NCBI GenBank assembly: GCA_005406025.1
Contig: BGZK01000019.1
Coordinates: forward strand, 496,001-560,000
DNA from: Eumeta japonica
Lineage: Eukaryota; Arthropoda; Insecta; Lepidoptera; Psychidae
DNA length: 64,000 bases
Reading direction: 5' to 3'
The notes under the pieces are model-generated. The model did not search any database, was not told the origin of the DNA, and saw nothing but the letters and a program-made list of their open reading frames with translations. The translations under genes and the position numbers were made by a program. Shown here one piece after another: positions 12,701 through 24,389 of this stretch (within the stretch, counting starts at the first letter, position 1; the number at the start of each line of letters is the position of its first letter).

Positions 12701-15700
12701 TTGGCCGCGAGCGAACTGAAGAAGGAGTCTGTTACAGGGTATGCCTTAACGTGCCTTATATTGGAGTGATTACAATAAAACACAACAACAATAACTACCC
12801 CTAAATATATATGTAGCTCAGCAGTGACAACTCTAATATTATTCGATTTTAGGTGGAAGGGGTTTTTGTTAAAACCATAATTTTTTTCTCCCTCCTACTA
12901 TATTATTTTATAATACAAGAAACGCACCTTAAGCTTTAGAATTTAAGGTACATTTTCTAGTGGTTAGTCGGCACGCTGATCCGAAGCGGGCTGGTAGAGG
13001 CTTACGATTCAAACACAAAAACAATGCGTTCAGTGCTTGGACGTACATAATCTTAGAGACTAAGACGAAATCTTAAAAGTTTTATTCTGATCCTAAAAAG
13101 ACCACTCTAAGACCACTCCCATACTTTCATCACTCACCCTTATGCCTCTCGACTTCGTTGGCCGCCCTGTTGACCGCCCAGAACAGCGGGTACTCCCTGC
13201 GGAGAGTCTCCACGTCGTCGACGACCTGCACCGACACCTGCGAGTTGGCGAACTCCTGGCGCACATACGTGGCCACCAGCTGCGCCGTCATGCGCTCTGG
13301 GTCACCACCTCCTATGTCACGGGTCACGGCGCTAGGAGAGAAATCGATACTAGTCGTTACTTGTGGTAAAGTCACATTGGTAAAAGAATACCCGGTGGTT
13401 GATTCCGAGCACTTCTATGCGTTATATCACGTTTCTACTCCAAACTTTCTGAGTGCCAAGAATTAGTCTTTAGGCTTTCAATGTGTATATATCAAAGGTA
13501 AGTATTTGGAGTATAACTTATGTTTAATGAAGGAAAATTTTTGCATCAAACTAAGGATTTTATACTTTCCAAATTAAATTCAAGAGCGGGAAATGTCATA
13601 AGTTTCAAAATATTCATTGTATTCAATGGCATATTTACATACATGTAGAATATAATTTGTAACCTTAACTCAATTTATAATAGTTTGAAGATTCATGAGA
13701 ATTTAATTTATTAACAACTTTCCACAAACAAGGCAAATAGTATCGAATATTAAATTATGTTGAAAATGTAATGTCTATATCAGTAAAGACTAATAAAATA
13801 GTGGATCACAAGTTAAAAGTAGGCATAGATAAATAAATTTGATAAGAAATCGAATAGAAATTCCATTAAAATGAAACCATCTAAGAACCGATAATAAAAA
13901 TGTTCAGGTTGTTTTAGTTAGATGAAATCAAACGCAAATTGTTAAGCAAAGAACATCAAATATAGTATAAATAGAGACAGATCAATACGTATGAAGAAAT
14001 GAAATGCATACCGAGCCTCTTCCAAGGCGAGAGCGGTCCTGACCAGCGCGTCCAGCGGCCTGGCCAAGGAGTCGCCGTAGATGCCCAAGCCGTCTAACTT
14101 CACCCTCCTTTCGGGGAACCATTCTCTGATTTCGATGGGCTGGAAAGCATAATTCGTTTGACAACACAACAAAACTCATATCAGTTAATCTTGTACCATA
14201 TAATAAGTAGAAATAACTAAAAGGTTCACCGACACCATCCAGCCATGGTAAGTACGCTACCTATGCGTTTGACCCTCACTGTAATTCATATCAGTCGGGT
14301 TTAGGCCGTGCATACACTGAATTGAATTGTTCCTTCAAAGTAATTTTTCGAATGTTTAAAAAAATCAAAATTTATGTTTAAAATTAGCACATAAGTCACT
14401 TTAGAATGTCTACGACAGAACAAATATTTTTTTGCGCCAAGATCGTCTCAATTTTTCGAAAGACTAAGCTTAAAACAATCCATGATCTAATTTTCAAAAT
14501 TTTACAGGATGACAATGTGTTATACTTGAAGAACGATAATGTAATCTTGAAAACTGAAAACAATCTACTTTAATAAACTTAAACTAAATGCGCCATAATA
14601 TACGTCTGTATATTTTATACAGCTGTTGTTTGTTTAAAATGCACCAAAATTTAAAATATAAATCAAAGGAAATAATATTTGCCAAAAAAAGAAAATACAC
14701 GTATACATTAAGAGAAATATAGTAGTACCTACTACCACTGGCTTACACAAATGAAACCAAAAACTTATGTAACCGTAATAATATTCTATAATCATGGAAT
14801 AACCTGAACCATTTGTAAAATTACATAAATTTTGCTTTGCCTGTGTTTTGTATTTTGCCTGAGTATTGCTAATTACGACTCATATAGCTGTACTCGTAAT
14901 GGAAGCAGTTGACAGCGACGCCTTAAAGCATCAGCTGCACCTGCTGCAACGACTGCAGGTGAGCGAGAGCTGTTGTTCCATAGCGGGGTGCTACAGCCAA
15001 ATAAAGTCCAAATACCATATTGAATGGGGGGAACTTTGTGTGTAATTATTATTTATCACTGGATATATAGACGTTATTTGTTATTTATTAAGATTTAAAT
15101 TTTACAAGTCTGAATAAATCTCAAACGGCTCTGATGATCGTCATATTTGTCCAATACTCACCACGTAAAGCTCCTCCAAGGCTCCCAGCAGCGTCAGGAG
15201 GTCGGCATCTTCGAAGTCCGGGTGGGACTGCACCACCAGGATGGGATTTCTAGCCCCAGTGCCGAGTGCCCTGTTCATGCCCCTACGAGCTGCGTCATAA
15301 ACGGACCTGTCGATGTGAAAATAATGATGTGGATAACTAATAAACATTAAAAAAATTGTATGCATCATTAAGGAATCATTATGACAATAACATGGCATAA
15401 AATGTATTTTATCCAACAACCAATTACACTTAACTACGTCAGTCAGTTTTTTTTTAAACAAACCAAAATCAGTGTTTTGAAAATACATGAAAAAAGAATT
15501 TGAACACTTTATGTGCTTTATTTTGAAAAAACTCAATTTTTTTAAACATGAACAGGTAAATGTCGATTTTGTACGTCGTAATTTAAACAACAAATTCAGT
15601 TTTGAAGAGCAAATAAATTTACGAGCCACCAGATTATAAGTGGTCACCGCCACCTACGAACACTCGCATGGCGTCCTGGGTAGGGACAGTATATCTAACG

Positions 15701-18700
15701 AAGGAGGAAAATTCTGGTCCGCGAGTACGTGAGGTGAGGGGGAGGGGATCTTAATTATGTGTAATAAATAATAAATGAAAATCTTAAACAATGCCTATTA
15801 AAAAGCATTTTAAACAACATAATTTACTTATTTTACAATTTACTGTGATCCTCCATTCTTAAATCACACATCTAGTTTCCTACAAATATATAATAATTAC
15901 GCTTCGCGGCATCACTAACAGAGATAGACTCCTCTTTTGACCTTGAACTTGCGATAAGTTAGTGCGAAAGCTACACTCAGAGGATATCGAAATGTCATGC
16001 AACCTTATAAATGATATACAATTGGACGATCAAATTGTGGACTTCGTCTACACCAGGTATGGGCAACCTTTGACATACTGTGGGCCAAACTTTAGTGTGT
16101 AAATACGTCCACGAGCCATGTTTATTTTAGAGCATTTTAGTGTTCATAATTTTTAGCGCTAGATATTAGATACGAAATTTTTCAAAATGTCTCGCGGACC
16201 GGATCAAATCTTACAGCGGGCCGGATGCGACCCGCGCGCCGGTGTTTGTCCACATACGGTCTAGACGGACCGCAACACGGTTATACCATTAATGACCTCT
16301 TACAGACGATAGCTCACCTGATGTCGTCGTAAGCCGAAAAGGACCCGGTGGGCGAGACGATCAGCCGGCCGCCCGCCACCTCCGAGCGGAACAGCACCTG
16401 CGGGCTCTGGAAGAAACGGAAACGGCTTGAACGCTCCATGGGTTTAACTCCTGAGGTTACGTACGTAAGGGCGCTCAAATTATTATTATTTCCCTTACCT
16501 ACTGCACGCTGACAACCGACACAGAATATGAAATTAACGGTGAGTATGAAGTTAGTACACCTAATCGTTAAAAAAAGCATCAATATAATTCGATAGTTTC
16601 AGTACTTGAAACTGTAATGCGATGTATGTCGCACCGTGCTCTTTAAAGCACCGACTGAATGGTGTGATTTGCCTCTTAAGGCAACACTCGCAACTTACTT
16701 TTGCTTATAAAAACTCCTGAATCGATTCGATTGAAAGCCAAGATTGAATCCATTCTCTTCTGGTTCAAAGGCAGCCTTTTGACCTACTAAACCGCTGCGT
16801 ATCTTTACTCACTTTATAATTACGTACTTTCAGCAGATAAACTAAAAAATAATCACACTGTTCAATGTCTTAAAAAATCGTATAATGATTTTCTTCATTA
16901 ATTTCATATTATAATTTAAGATCTACATAAACTTAGTGCCAATTTTCTATGATTAAAATTGTTATATATTAAGCTGAAACAATTAATATTTATCTGTAAA
17001 TCGTTGACAGTTTTTAGTAAGGGCTAATAATTATTATTATAAGGCTCAAACTTTGAATATTTTTACATATTTATAAGTGCTATATAGCTGAATATTAAAA
17101 CCTTAAAAGGGATATTCTACGCTAGATGCCCTACACGAAAAGATGAGCGTACAAAAACTACAAGTACCCCCCTAATAGGGTCGCATAATATGGAAATTTT
17201 AAAATAAATACGTTATTAATTGACTATCATTAAAATTAGTTTTGTTTTACTAAATAGTCCGATCATAAAATATGTTTTTCATTTAGTCAGTTTTTCAAAC
17301 TACTAAATTTTGAAATACTATTCTCGAAATCAGACAAATAATAAACCATTAGAACATGCCTAATAAGAGATTTCTAGAAAAGCTATCACCAACTGTTTGT
17401 TTTTCTCAATCTGTGAAGGATAAAAAAACCCCAAACCCAAATAGAATAACATTCATGTAATCTTTTGATGATATCGATTAGTACAGATTTTATCTGCAGT
17501 CCTTACATCGGTGTTTGGTAAAATAGTATGATTTTCGCTCATTTGTACATTTTTTATTTTAATTTTTAAATTAATTTAATTTTTATATACAGATCAACGC
17601 AGATTTATTTTTAAATATCGCTTTATATTATTCGAATTGTGACGAGAGAGTTGACTGTTGAATTTGTGACTTTAGTGACTCTGTACGTGAGACAGGATTT
17701 TAAATCGTTGGTTCACCAAACCGACCAAGCACCGACGGTCGTCAACCTGCAGCCCCCAAACCTGCACTAAACCAGTTCATAGGACATAAAGTCCGACTTC
17801 ATAAACATAAAATACCTTTGGGTATAGGGTATAACAGATATGGGGTATAACGGATATAGGGTAAATGATTTAAATTGGTAATAGAAAAGTATCAAAATGA
17901 AGAAGTTCCATTTTTTTTCAAAAGGTGTACGTTGTACCTCACAGCAGAAAAAGAGTAAGATACAAGATAAACGAACTAGTATTTCAATTCATCTTTTTAT
18001 TTTATTGATTATCTTCCGATAAAATTATGTACAATTTGCCGTATCTATCGTTATCTGCACTTCGTAATTTAATGTGCTCGGAAATAATTATCGCATATAT
18101 AATTATTAACCCAATAATTTTGATAACGTTGTGGCATTTTTGGCACTTTGATAAGGTTGTACATTATTTTATTTGCCTTTAAATTTTATTTTGAAATTTT
18201 ATAATAAATATTATACATAGAGATATGGGTTACATATATTATTAGTTGTATATCTATGGTCTCCTATTTTAATTTTTTTTTCTATTCATCGATCTTCTGT
18301 TTTTCATTTCACTGGATGTTAAATGGTCCATGACCCATGAGCATATGCGGATTTTTACCTTCTTCATACGGATACTGTTAGCTGTACATCTTAAGACACC
18401 TGATTTGGGATTACATATTATCAGTGACTGAGTAATTTCTGTACAAGGAAGAGTCAGTTTTTTACATGTCGCCCCGTTCAACTTTTTTCTACAGTAACTG
18501 CCGTTATTTATTTTTATTATCACTATTATAAACTCACGCCTATTTCCCAAGAGAGTAGGTAGACACTACAGATTCCCACATGGTACAAACTTTGCATGTC
18601 TCTCTTGCCTCACTTATATCCATCAATCGTTTCATGCGAGCTCGTCGGTTTCGAGTTCTTAAAATTAGGCCCTTATTAAATATGCCACCAATCGGGTTTG

Positions 18701-21188
18701 CATTGGATTTCCGAGGCCTATTCTTGCTTACACTGCCATCTCACACATTCGCTCTATGGAATTATCTTCTCAGTGTACTTTCATTCATCCTTTCCTGATG
18801 GCCAAACTACCGCAACACACCTTTTTCTACTCATTCACTATATTTTCTTTCAATCACACCACACTCTGACATCACTGTCGATGTTTGACGCCATAACTAT
18901 GGTAAACACGAACGCTCACGCCCATTTCTTTTTTCTCTAATGTACGGTTATTCATTTCAGTTACTAAAGATCTCCCTTTCCTCTTTCGGCTCCTTCCGCT
19001 AAGGAGTATTTACTAAATCCATAGATCAACCTCATCTTCAGACCTTAATCATTAGAATCGTACGTCGTGAGAGTGAGTACGAATATTGTCCAACAAACTA
19101 GCGAACACTCGGGTTGCTTATTCACACATTTCGTGATTGTTTTTTTAAACAGAAATAGTGCCTCGTTTCAGATTTATTATGAGGGACATACCGTCACAGA
19201 CCGATCAGTGTAGTCCTTTCTGAGTCATATCCTTGGACTCCAACCACTTAACTCATACATTAGAAGCTTAACGGGTGCCATCAATGCAATTTTACAATAC
19301 GTACAAGTATAAAGTCGTTCTTCTATGCACCTTTATTTCATTTTATTAGTAGTTGGAGGACACGAGAAACAGACAACTTCTTGAAAATACAATTTATAGG
19401 CGATCGTTCAGTATTCAACGTTGAAGATTTTTTTTATTGTTTCAAGATTAATTCTAATGCAAACACTTCAACAATTTTCGAGAATTTTTATGCAAAAACT
19501 TATTAGGAATGACATGATAGATATTTCCTAGCGTTGGTTAGATATTTTCTAAAATCTTTTTTTAGACTGAAATTATTTGTGTACCTGTTTTTGGATAGGT
19601 ATTCATAGTAATTTTTTGACAAAATATCAAATTTAAGTATTTTAAAACACAATATCAACATCGTGGCCGTGGTATTGAATTATTATTTTCGCATTTAAGT
19701 CGCTAGAGATAAATTTAATCACATGACAATTTGATAAGTGTATCTAATATTTAATTTGATAAGCGGAATATTTTTTTTATTCAGCATTTAAGGAAAACCT
19801 TGAGTACTAATTTATTGTAGAATGACGTAAGTGATTGAAACGCAGGGCCGACTTTTAAATTCTTTAATTAATATTGATGACGTAAAATTTAAAAGAGAGT
19901 TGAGTTTAACACCTGATTCCATAAAACTTTCTTGATGTGACGAGCAAATGACGGCATAAAATATTCTTTAAATAAACCGTAATGAACTTACATATTTTAT
20001 TGAAATACGATGAATAGGTCAAGTAATATAATCTCTAAAACATTCTTTACTAACTTTCATATCTGTAAGTTGCCAACCAGAGACGTAGCGTGGCTACTTA
20101 GGTGGAACAATTAATCCTAAAAAAAATCAACAATTGCATTTCTTCCTAATTTTTCATTCACATTACTATTTTTTCATTATTAATATTCACAAGGTCTCAA
20201 TGAGAATCGAAATCAACGATGACATTATTTACACAACAATAAAATTCTAAATGTGAATACAAGACGTGTACGCACCCCTCCCAGAGCTCTGTCCAACTCC
20301 AGCGCAGAAGCCAGGATAGTCTCCAGAAGCGGCACCGGCCTGACCGGCTCCGTCTGCGGGTAGGTGACGAGGATCACGGCGTCGTGGGCGGCGCTGGCCA
20401 GGTTCGTCACCGTGGCGACGGGCACTCCGTTCACCTCGGTACTGAAATTCAATATTGTCATATTTATGGTTTTTTTATTCAGGCATGGTTTATATTATAC
20501 CCGTTTCAGGGGATGGATTTAGATCGACAATATTTTATTGATATAAAAAGAATAACAAAATTGTATTGGTTATAAATGAGGGTCACGTGTTACTGTGGGC
20601 AAGGCGATATCGTTCAAACATTAATTTAAACTTTATTGTGCCGTGACCGTTATTAGATTTAGTGTTGTTGATTTAGTAATTGTTTAAAAATCATTAAAAA
20701 AGTTAAAAGTAAAGAGTTTTCTTTTCGACCAAAGAAAATACTTGAAACATTTTATGACGCACATTATTTTAACCTTTTCAGCAGATACTCAAACAGGCTA
20801 TATAATTTTCATTTGCATACATTCACGTGACTAAATAAAATGAAACCATTTCAAAATTCAAACTTTACATGGATGTTATTAGAACAAGACGTTCTCAAAA
20901 TTTAAGCAAAAATAAAAGGGAGAAATCATAGAAATTCGAGATACTAAAACAGACTGCCTAAATAACATTCCTGGTATTTATTAGACGTGGATCGTATTAA
21001 TAAAAAAAACCTAATTAAGTTATAGTTACTTTTTAAGAAATCAGCTTTTTTTCGAATATATGAAGATTTCACATAGTTATGGCGCTTTTTGATCCATGTC
21101 AGCATCGAAAATAATACCTGTAAACTCCCAGGGCCTGCACAAACACCAGCAAAACACCAAAACCGAGGTAAGTCATCCTGGATAACAT
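3703..21188 (-). CDS. Gene A: M17 leucyl-aminopeptidase-like (W07G4.4 type), complete, 12 exons
   Basis: Predicted two-metal aminopeptidase that removes N-terminal residues from peptides. Exons in transcript order: 21118-21188, 20276-20441, 16318-16406, 15162-15306, 14012-14139, 13138-13331, 12409-12479, 9385-9489, 6588-6767, 6119-6240, 4358-4523, 3703-3861. All junctions are GT/AG and phases fit, giving 1596 nt (531 aa), a usual length for the family. Residues 1-23 are a hydrophobic leader; the N-terminal domain runs to about 250 and the catalytic domain follows. Visible M17 residues: VGK Lys288, GITYDSGG Asp293, Lys300, SRDK Asp311, and NADAEGR Asp370/Glu372/Arg374. The 18-residue spacing between Asp293 and Asp311 matches classical M17 enzymes. 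The protein ends in GLIRF. The start at 21188 is the first ATG beyond a two-codon upstream ORF and lies 61 nt from a TATA box. Family identity is secure; the W07G4.4 subfamily is recognised from MCMARNSIG and the overall pattern, less securely. Confidence 0.87.
4569..4880 (-). mobile_element. Interspersed repeat fragment, family L1 copy 1
   Basis: Starts with ttataaactcacgcctattt and resembles 18520-18825 and 23230-23515 over about 300 bp, with the shared landmarks acatggtac, tgacatccat, cgtcggtttc and ttcattcatcc. Read on the minus strand its end encodes a degenerate DRSKWKSVVSAYPFGK-like tail, which suggests the 3' end of a retroelement ORF. It lies in the intron between exons 11 and 10 of gene A, next to the foldback element. 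Confidence 0.55.
4930..5440. mobile_element. Foldback element with about 165-bp inverted arms
   Basis: The left arm (about 4930-5095) and the reverse complement of the right arm (about 5276-5440) match almost base for base, sharing tgcaacatgcattaacatgc, tctgcctctccactaggaat, gacagatatcgaacacctaa and gcaagtgttatttattttta. About 180 bp of unrelated sequence lies between. There is no coding capacity, so it is a non-autonomous DNA transposon of foldback or long-TIR MITE type. The target duplication is unclear. It lies in the intron between exons 11 and 10 of gene A. Confidence 0.8.
6407..6565. repeat. Degenerate 22-23-bp minisatellite in gene A intron
   Basis: At least four units start with gtaatcag or gtaatcgt and end in purine-rich aaaagag/aaaggg, with decayed units continuing to about 6565. 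On the transcript strand this is a pyrimidine-rich CTGATTACC repeat beginning about 20 nt after the 5' splice site of exon 9. Confidence 0.6.
9511..9581. repeat. Perfect inverted repeat, 32-bp arms and 7-nt loop
   Basis: Arms 9511-9542 and 9550-9581 are exact reverse complements (checked base by base), with loop tatttta. It lies in the intron upstream of gene A exon 8, ending 21 nt before the splice acceptor at 9489. It would form a strong pre-mRNA hairpin over the branch-point/polypyrimidine region. Confidence 0.92.
9765..9900. mobile_element. Short lepidopteran repeat fragment
   Basis: Contains ctcaggtaaaggcctcctca followed by agagctttccatttctctcg, reminiscent of a motif repeated widely in moth and butterfly genomes. 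It is too short and decayed to classify. It lies in the intron between exons 8 and 7 of gene A. Confidence 0.35.
10585..11480 (+). mobile_element. Decayed Jockey-like LINE, reverse transcriptase 3' portion
   Basis: Plus-strand conceptual translation across several frames and stops recovers the C-terminal half of a Jockey-type reverse transcriptase: a piece like LDIVDTTIFLGFTCDTKLCW, later FIMGSC (from an ILLWGSA-type motif), then AIRTIYNLGP-like and NNVPVEMQNQL-like blocks. Multiple stops and shifts make it a pseudogene. It lies antisense to gene A, in the intron between exons 8 and 7. Confidence 0.7.
12640..12800 (+). mobile_element. Possible tRNA-derived SINE head
   Basis: TGGCTAGTAGCG resembles a Pol III A box and GGAATCGAATTTT, about 40 nt later, an eroded B box. 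An AT-rich body follows. It does not fold as a functional tRNA. It lies in the intron between exons 7 and 6 of gene A. Confidence 0.33.
16054..16255. mobile_element. Short hAT-like non-autonomous element
   Basis: Begins caggtatgggcaacctttg and ends gggccggatgcgacccgcgc then gccggtgtttgtccacata. The ends are imperfect inverted repeats of a well-known hAT-type pattern (GGGCAAC...GTTTGCCCAC-like), about 200 bp with no ORF. The flanks cgtctaca and ggtctaga could be an eroded 8-bp target duplication. Its right end is 62 bp from exon 3 of gene A. Confidence 0.55.
17818..17866. repeat. Short GGTATA-rich tandem repeat
   Basis: About 2.5 imperfect copies of gggtataacagatatg (16-17 bp) in the intron between exons 3 and 2 of gene A. 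Confidence 0.5.
18520..18825 (-). mobile_element. Interspersed repeat fragment, family L1 copy 2
   Basis: Best-preserved plus-strand match to the 4569 copy, starting ttataaactcacgcctattt and ending near gatggccaaactaccgcaac. It lies in the long intron between exons 3 and 2 of gene A. Frames are interrupted, so it is a remnant. Confidence 0.55.
21118..21188 (-). other. Gene A exon 1: separate leader-encoding exon
   Basis: This 71-nt coding exon encodes only 23 residues, MLSRMTYLGFGVLLVFVQAL followed by GVY. It is a short N-region with one Arg, a hydrophobic core of about 15 residues, then small residues before the junction with STEVNG. The shape fits a cleavable signal peptide, with a plausible cut after ALG or VYS. 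It ends in phase 2, the same phase as exon 1 of gene B. The call rests on residue composition only; no signal-peptide predictor was run. Confidence 0.7.
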
Positions 21189-21214
21189 TTTGAGGGTCCG
21201 CGTCACGCACGCCC

Positions 21215-21220
21215 TCACAT
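21215..21220 (-). promoter_or_regulatory. Start-stop upstream ORF (ATG TGA) in gene A leader
   Basis: The predicted 5' UTR of gene A contains ATG followed immediately by TGA, 6 nt after the inferred transcription start and 26 nt before the coding ATG. Gene B lacks it at the equivalent place. Minimal start-stop elements can stall or recycle ribosomes. Because it is so close to the cap it may be bypassed, so an effect is only a possibility. Confidence 0.4.
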
Positions 21221-21378
21221 CCGACTGTCCTGAAACACTTACGAAGTAATTTTATATTACCGAAAGTCGCCGGCGCAGTATCGGCGCGGACTTTCAGTTT
21301 TTACAGTGGATTTTTTCGTAATCAGTCTATCGTAAGGATTTAGATAAATACGATATTAGTCGATAATTAATGATTTAC
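21221..21378 (-). promoter_or_regulatory. Gene A promoter: TATA box, initiator and conserved upstream element
   Basis: On the minus strand a TATA box (TATAAAAT, 21249-21256) is followed 30 nt later by AGTCGG, whose A (21226) is the likely start of transcription, giving a 5' UTR of about 38 nt. About 100 bp upstream lies tcgataattaatgattta (21360-21377, plus strand), identical to an element in the gene B promoter at the same distance. A GATA-like site (tagataa) sits between them at about 21341. Support comes from conservation between paralogues and spacing; the start site itself is inferred. Confidence 0.66.
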
Positions 21379-21879
21379 GATTCTATGATCAATATCTTGC
21401 ATTGCATACTCATTACTATGTTGCAGTCGCACTGATTCACTTATGATTTACTTGAAATCTCTAGTTACACAAATTTACTTAATTTACCTTGTTTGAAACC
21501 GTTCAAAATTAACAAAAACTAAAGCCATTGTTTATAATACTATTTTCGTATTTAAATGCTACGTATTTAACTTATAAATAGTTTAGCTTTAAATAGTAAC
21601 TTAGGTATTAAATAAATTGATCAAGTACTTATAAAATTAAATCGCGTATTATGTTTCTAATTGGCAAACTGGTAACAACAAAAGTATTTTTATACAATCT
21701 TTACGGGGCCCTATAATTTTGTCAGCTTTATATGATATCTCAAATCATAATTATATTATTTCGTGTTGTTTTCAATTGAATAGAGATTAGATTTAAAATT
21801 TAAAGAGATTAAATTTAAATTTAGAATTGAAAGCGAAAAAAATAACAATCCCATATCCTCTGTAACAAAATATAGTCTA

Positions 21880-22435
21880 ACATCCGAATTAGAAGCGAAC
21901 TTCATCCATCTGTATAATGGATGGAAAGTGTTTTATACCAAATTTAATATGTTCAAAAATACATCGCAAGTGGGTAGGCTAAAAAAATTCCTGGTCAGAC
22001 TATGATTAATTAAAAATTGAATATTACCTTTGTTCAAAACATTGCACTTATTAGTTTTAAAAACAAATTTATGTCACACAATCACAAAGTTGTCCTTTTT
22101 GCTAGTTTATTAAACAGAAGTGCGTAAATTATTAGTACAACTTATCTGTTTATACAGTTACGCCAATCCAATATTTACGCCAGAAAAAAATAGACAGCCC
22201 AACGTATACATATTTCACAGGCTTCATAATTTCGATTGGTACAAAATTTCTTTGTTAAACTAATTGTTACAATGTTTAAAAAATAAAGTAATTTTCGAGT
22301 TTATAATTAATCGTAGTCTGGCCAGAATTTTTTTAGCCAACCCATTCACGATATATTATTCACATTCTAAAATTTATATAAAATACTTTTCATTCTTTAA
22401 ACTGACAGGTGAAGGTCGTTTTTAATTCGGATCCT
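21880..22435. mobile_element. Near-palindromic foldback element upstream of gene A
   Basis: The left end (catccgaattagaagcgaac) matches the reverse complement of the right end (gatccgaattaaaaacgacc). Similarity continues inward through gggtaggctaaaaaaattc paired with gaatttttttagccaaccc, and weakly to a centre near 22160. Arms of about 230-270 bp make almost the whole element inverted. It is non-coding and lies about 630 bp upstream of the gene A TATA box. Confidence 0.72.
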
Positions 22436-23229
22436 CTACTAATAATAACATTATGAAGATATTACGATACACATTAATTAATAGGAAATATGTGAAAATA
22501 AATAAAAAAATATATCAAATCTTCGTATAATTTCAGAAGAACACTAAAAGTGGTCTGCAGCAACACGAGACGCATGTATTTATGTGATAAAACTGGCGTA
22601 TGTACATACATAAAAAGGTCTTTCCGTTCCTTTGTACCTCAGACCAGAGAATTCTATTGCCCATTTTTTCATGAGCATGAGGATCGAAAGCTTTCAAGCG
22701 CTATTAAGAAAATATTTTAATCGCCATCGTTCACCCTGGACACGAAGATCCAGAGCGATAGAAACCGATCACAGCAAAAGAATTGTACTGTAACTTGCTT
22801 GACTTGCCCGACCGACGTGGCGCTGCTGGAGAACTCAATGAAAAGCGCCATCTATACCAAGGGGCAACACTTGGGAAATATTTACACAGCTATAGAGACA
22901 CGGCACACAAATATCTGGTACAATTTCGCCACAAGAATTGTTTAATTGTTGGAAAATAAAAATATAGTACTAGAATAGAATTAACCACGAAACCGTATGT
23001 AATTCAATACGCACTTGACCATTTCTAAGTTAACGACAACTTTTCGATTTTATTTTTAGCAAATACTTATTTTTACAATAAGCTTAATAGTCATTACAAT
23101 TTCCTAATCGTAGAGCAGAAGCAATTTATTTGCAATTCAAAATTGCTCGAGATTTATTACTTTGATTCACGTAGACATAGAACGTTTCAAGGCAACAGTA
23201 AAACATTTTCATATGAATTCATATACATT

Positions 23230-23515
23230 TTTGTTTATCTACTCATACCTATTTACAAGAGGGGTAGGCAGAGACCAAATATCTCTACATGGTACGATCC
23301 TTGGAGTCATCTCCTGCTTCGCTGACATCCATCGATCTTTTCATGCACCCTCGTGGGTTCCGGATGCACTCTTCTTTAATACTCCACCCATGTGATTGAT
23401 ATAAGATTTTTTAGGATGACTCTTGCCAACTTTTGATTACTGCATCACACACATTTGCTCTATAGATTCGTTTTCTCAGTCTACTTTCATTCATCCTTTT
23501 CAAATGTCACCACCA
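23230..23515 (-). mobile_element. Interspersed repeat fragment, family L1 copy 3
   Basis: Same family: an 'aggggtaggcagagacc' block, acatggtacgatcc, ctgacatccatcgatctttt and ttcattcatccttttc occur in the same order as in copies 1 and 2. It lies in the spacer between genes A and B. Confidence 0.5.
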
Positions 23516-23599
23516 TCTGGAAACGGTATTACTTAATTATTTTTTCCATGGACGACTTTTAGTTTACCGCTTTTGTTTTTACTTAAGACTTTTTGGTAG

Positions 23600-23752
23600 C
23601 CAATATAATCATAAAAGACTTTCAGACACACAAAAAGTGATTTCAGACTCGCAAACAGCATTTGATATAAGCATTGCCTTTTATTATAAATAAAAAGACA
23701 CAATGTTCAATCAATTGTATAGGCGTTAATTGTGAGTCTGAAAGGTCTTATA
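23600..23752. repeat. Imperfect inverted repeat, possible short MITE
   Basis: Arms with ataaaagactttcagacaca (left) and a right arm whose reverse complement reads ataagacctttcagactcac flank about 110 bp of AT-rich sequence. It lies in the A/B spacer; too diverged to classify. Confidence 0.4.
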
Positions 23753-24318
23753 AATTTTATTATACGATGTTTAATACCGCCATTGTCATTGATTAAAATC
23801 ACTTGCACAGTGCTAATTACTCTATTGAATCAATTCTGTCAACAAATTGTGAGCAGAAGAATTCTATAACAGTTCTCAGTGACCTAAGCAACTTAAACAA
23901 CTAATATATGATCTAAACAATGCTCCGAGAATTTTCACTCGACTTATAACGGCACAGACTTGGCCTATACCAAAATTTATTTCCAAATCTATCGCCGCCC
24001 GTTCCAAATTGCATCCTTGCAATTTATGCAGGTTTACTGTCCAGTGAAGGATTTATGACACCTTTTTTAAACACTATCCCACTGACTCTTAACCCACAAA
24101 GCTTCACCGTAACACGTTCTATTTCAATATCTTCTACGGCACCATTTATCCTCGACGTTAAGTCATCCAACTTTATATCTGTATGTATACGCTAGGCTAT
24201 TTTTAAATATAACGATGTATGTAAACCAAAATTATCAATTAAAAAGCCCAAATTGTAGGAAAATTATATATAAAACAATGTCCCACTCAATTTGGTAACA
24301 AAGATATTTATGTCTATA

Positions 24319-24387
24319 GGGACCGTGAAATAAAAATAATATAACAGAAACAAAAGTGTTTTTGTTATTATTTTACTTCACGGTCTT
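24319..24387. repeat. Imperfect hairpin with GACCGTGAA ends
   Basis: gaccgtgaaataaaaataat faces attattttacttcacggtc, with about 27 nt between. The arms are roughly 20 bp with a few mismatches. It lies in the A/B spacer, just before the SINE/LINE-like repeat. Confidence 0.6.
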
Positions 24388-24389
24388 CA

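Noticed and set aside
12955..13030. tRNA gene near ttctagtggttagtcggcac
   Set aside because: No acceptor-stem pairing or proper B box; at most an old SINE fragment.
13142..13466. Plus-strand ORFs over gene A exon 6 (and similar ones over B and C exon 6)
   Set aside because: They are antisense shadows of a GC-rich exon; the minus strand carries the conserved protein with proper splice sites.
15141..15653. Long minus-strand ORF of 170 codons as an independent gene
   Set aside because: Its C-terminal part is exon 4 of gene A; the upstream part is AT-rich intron read through beyond the splice acceptor.
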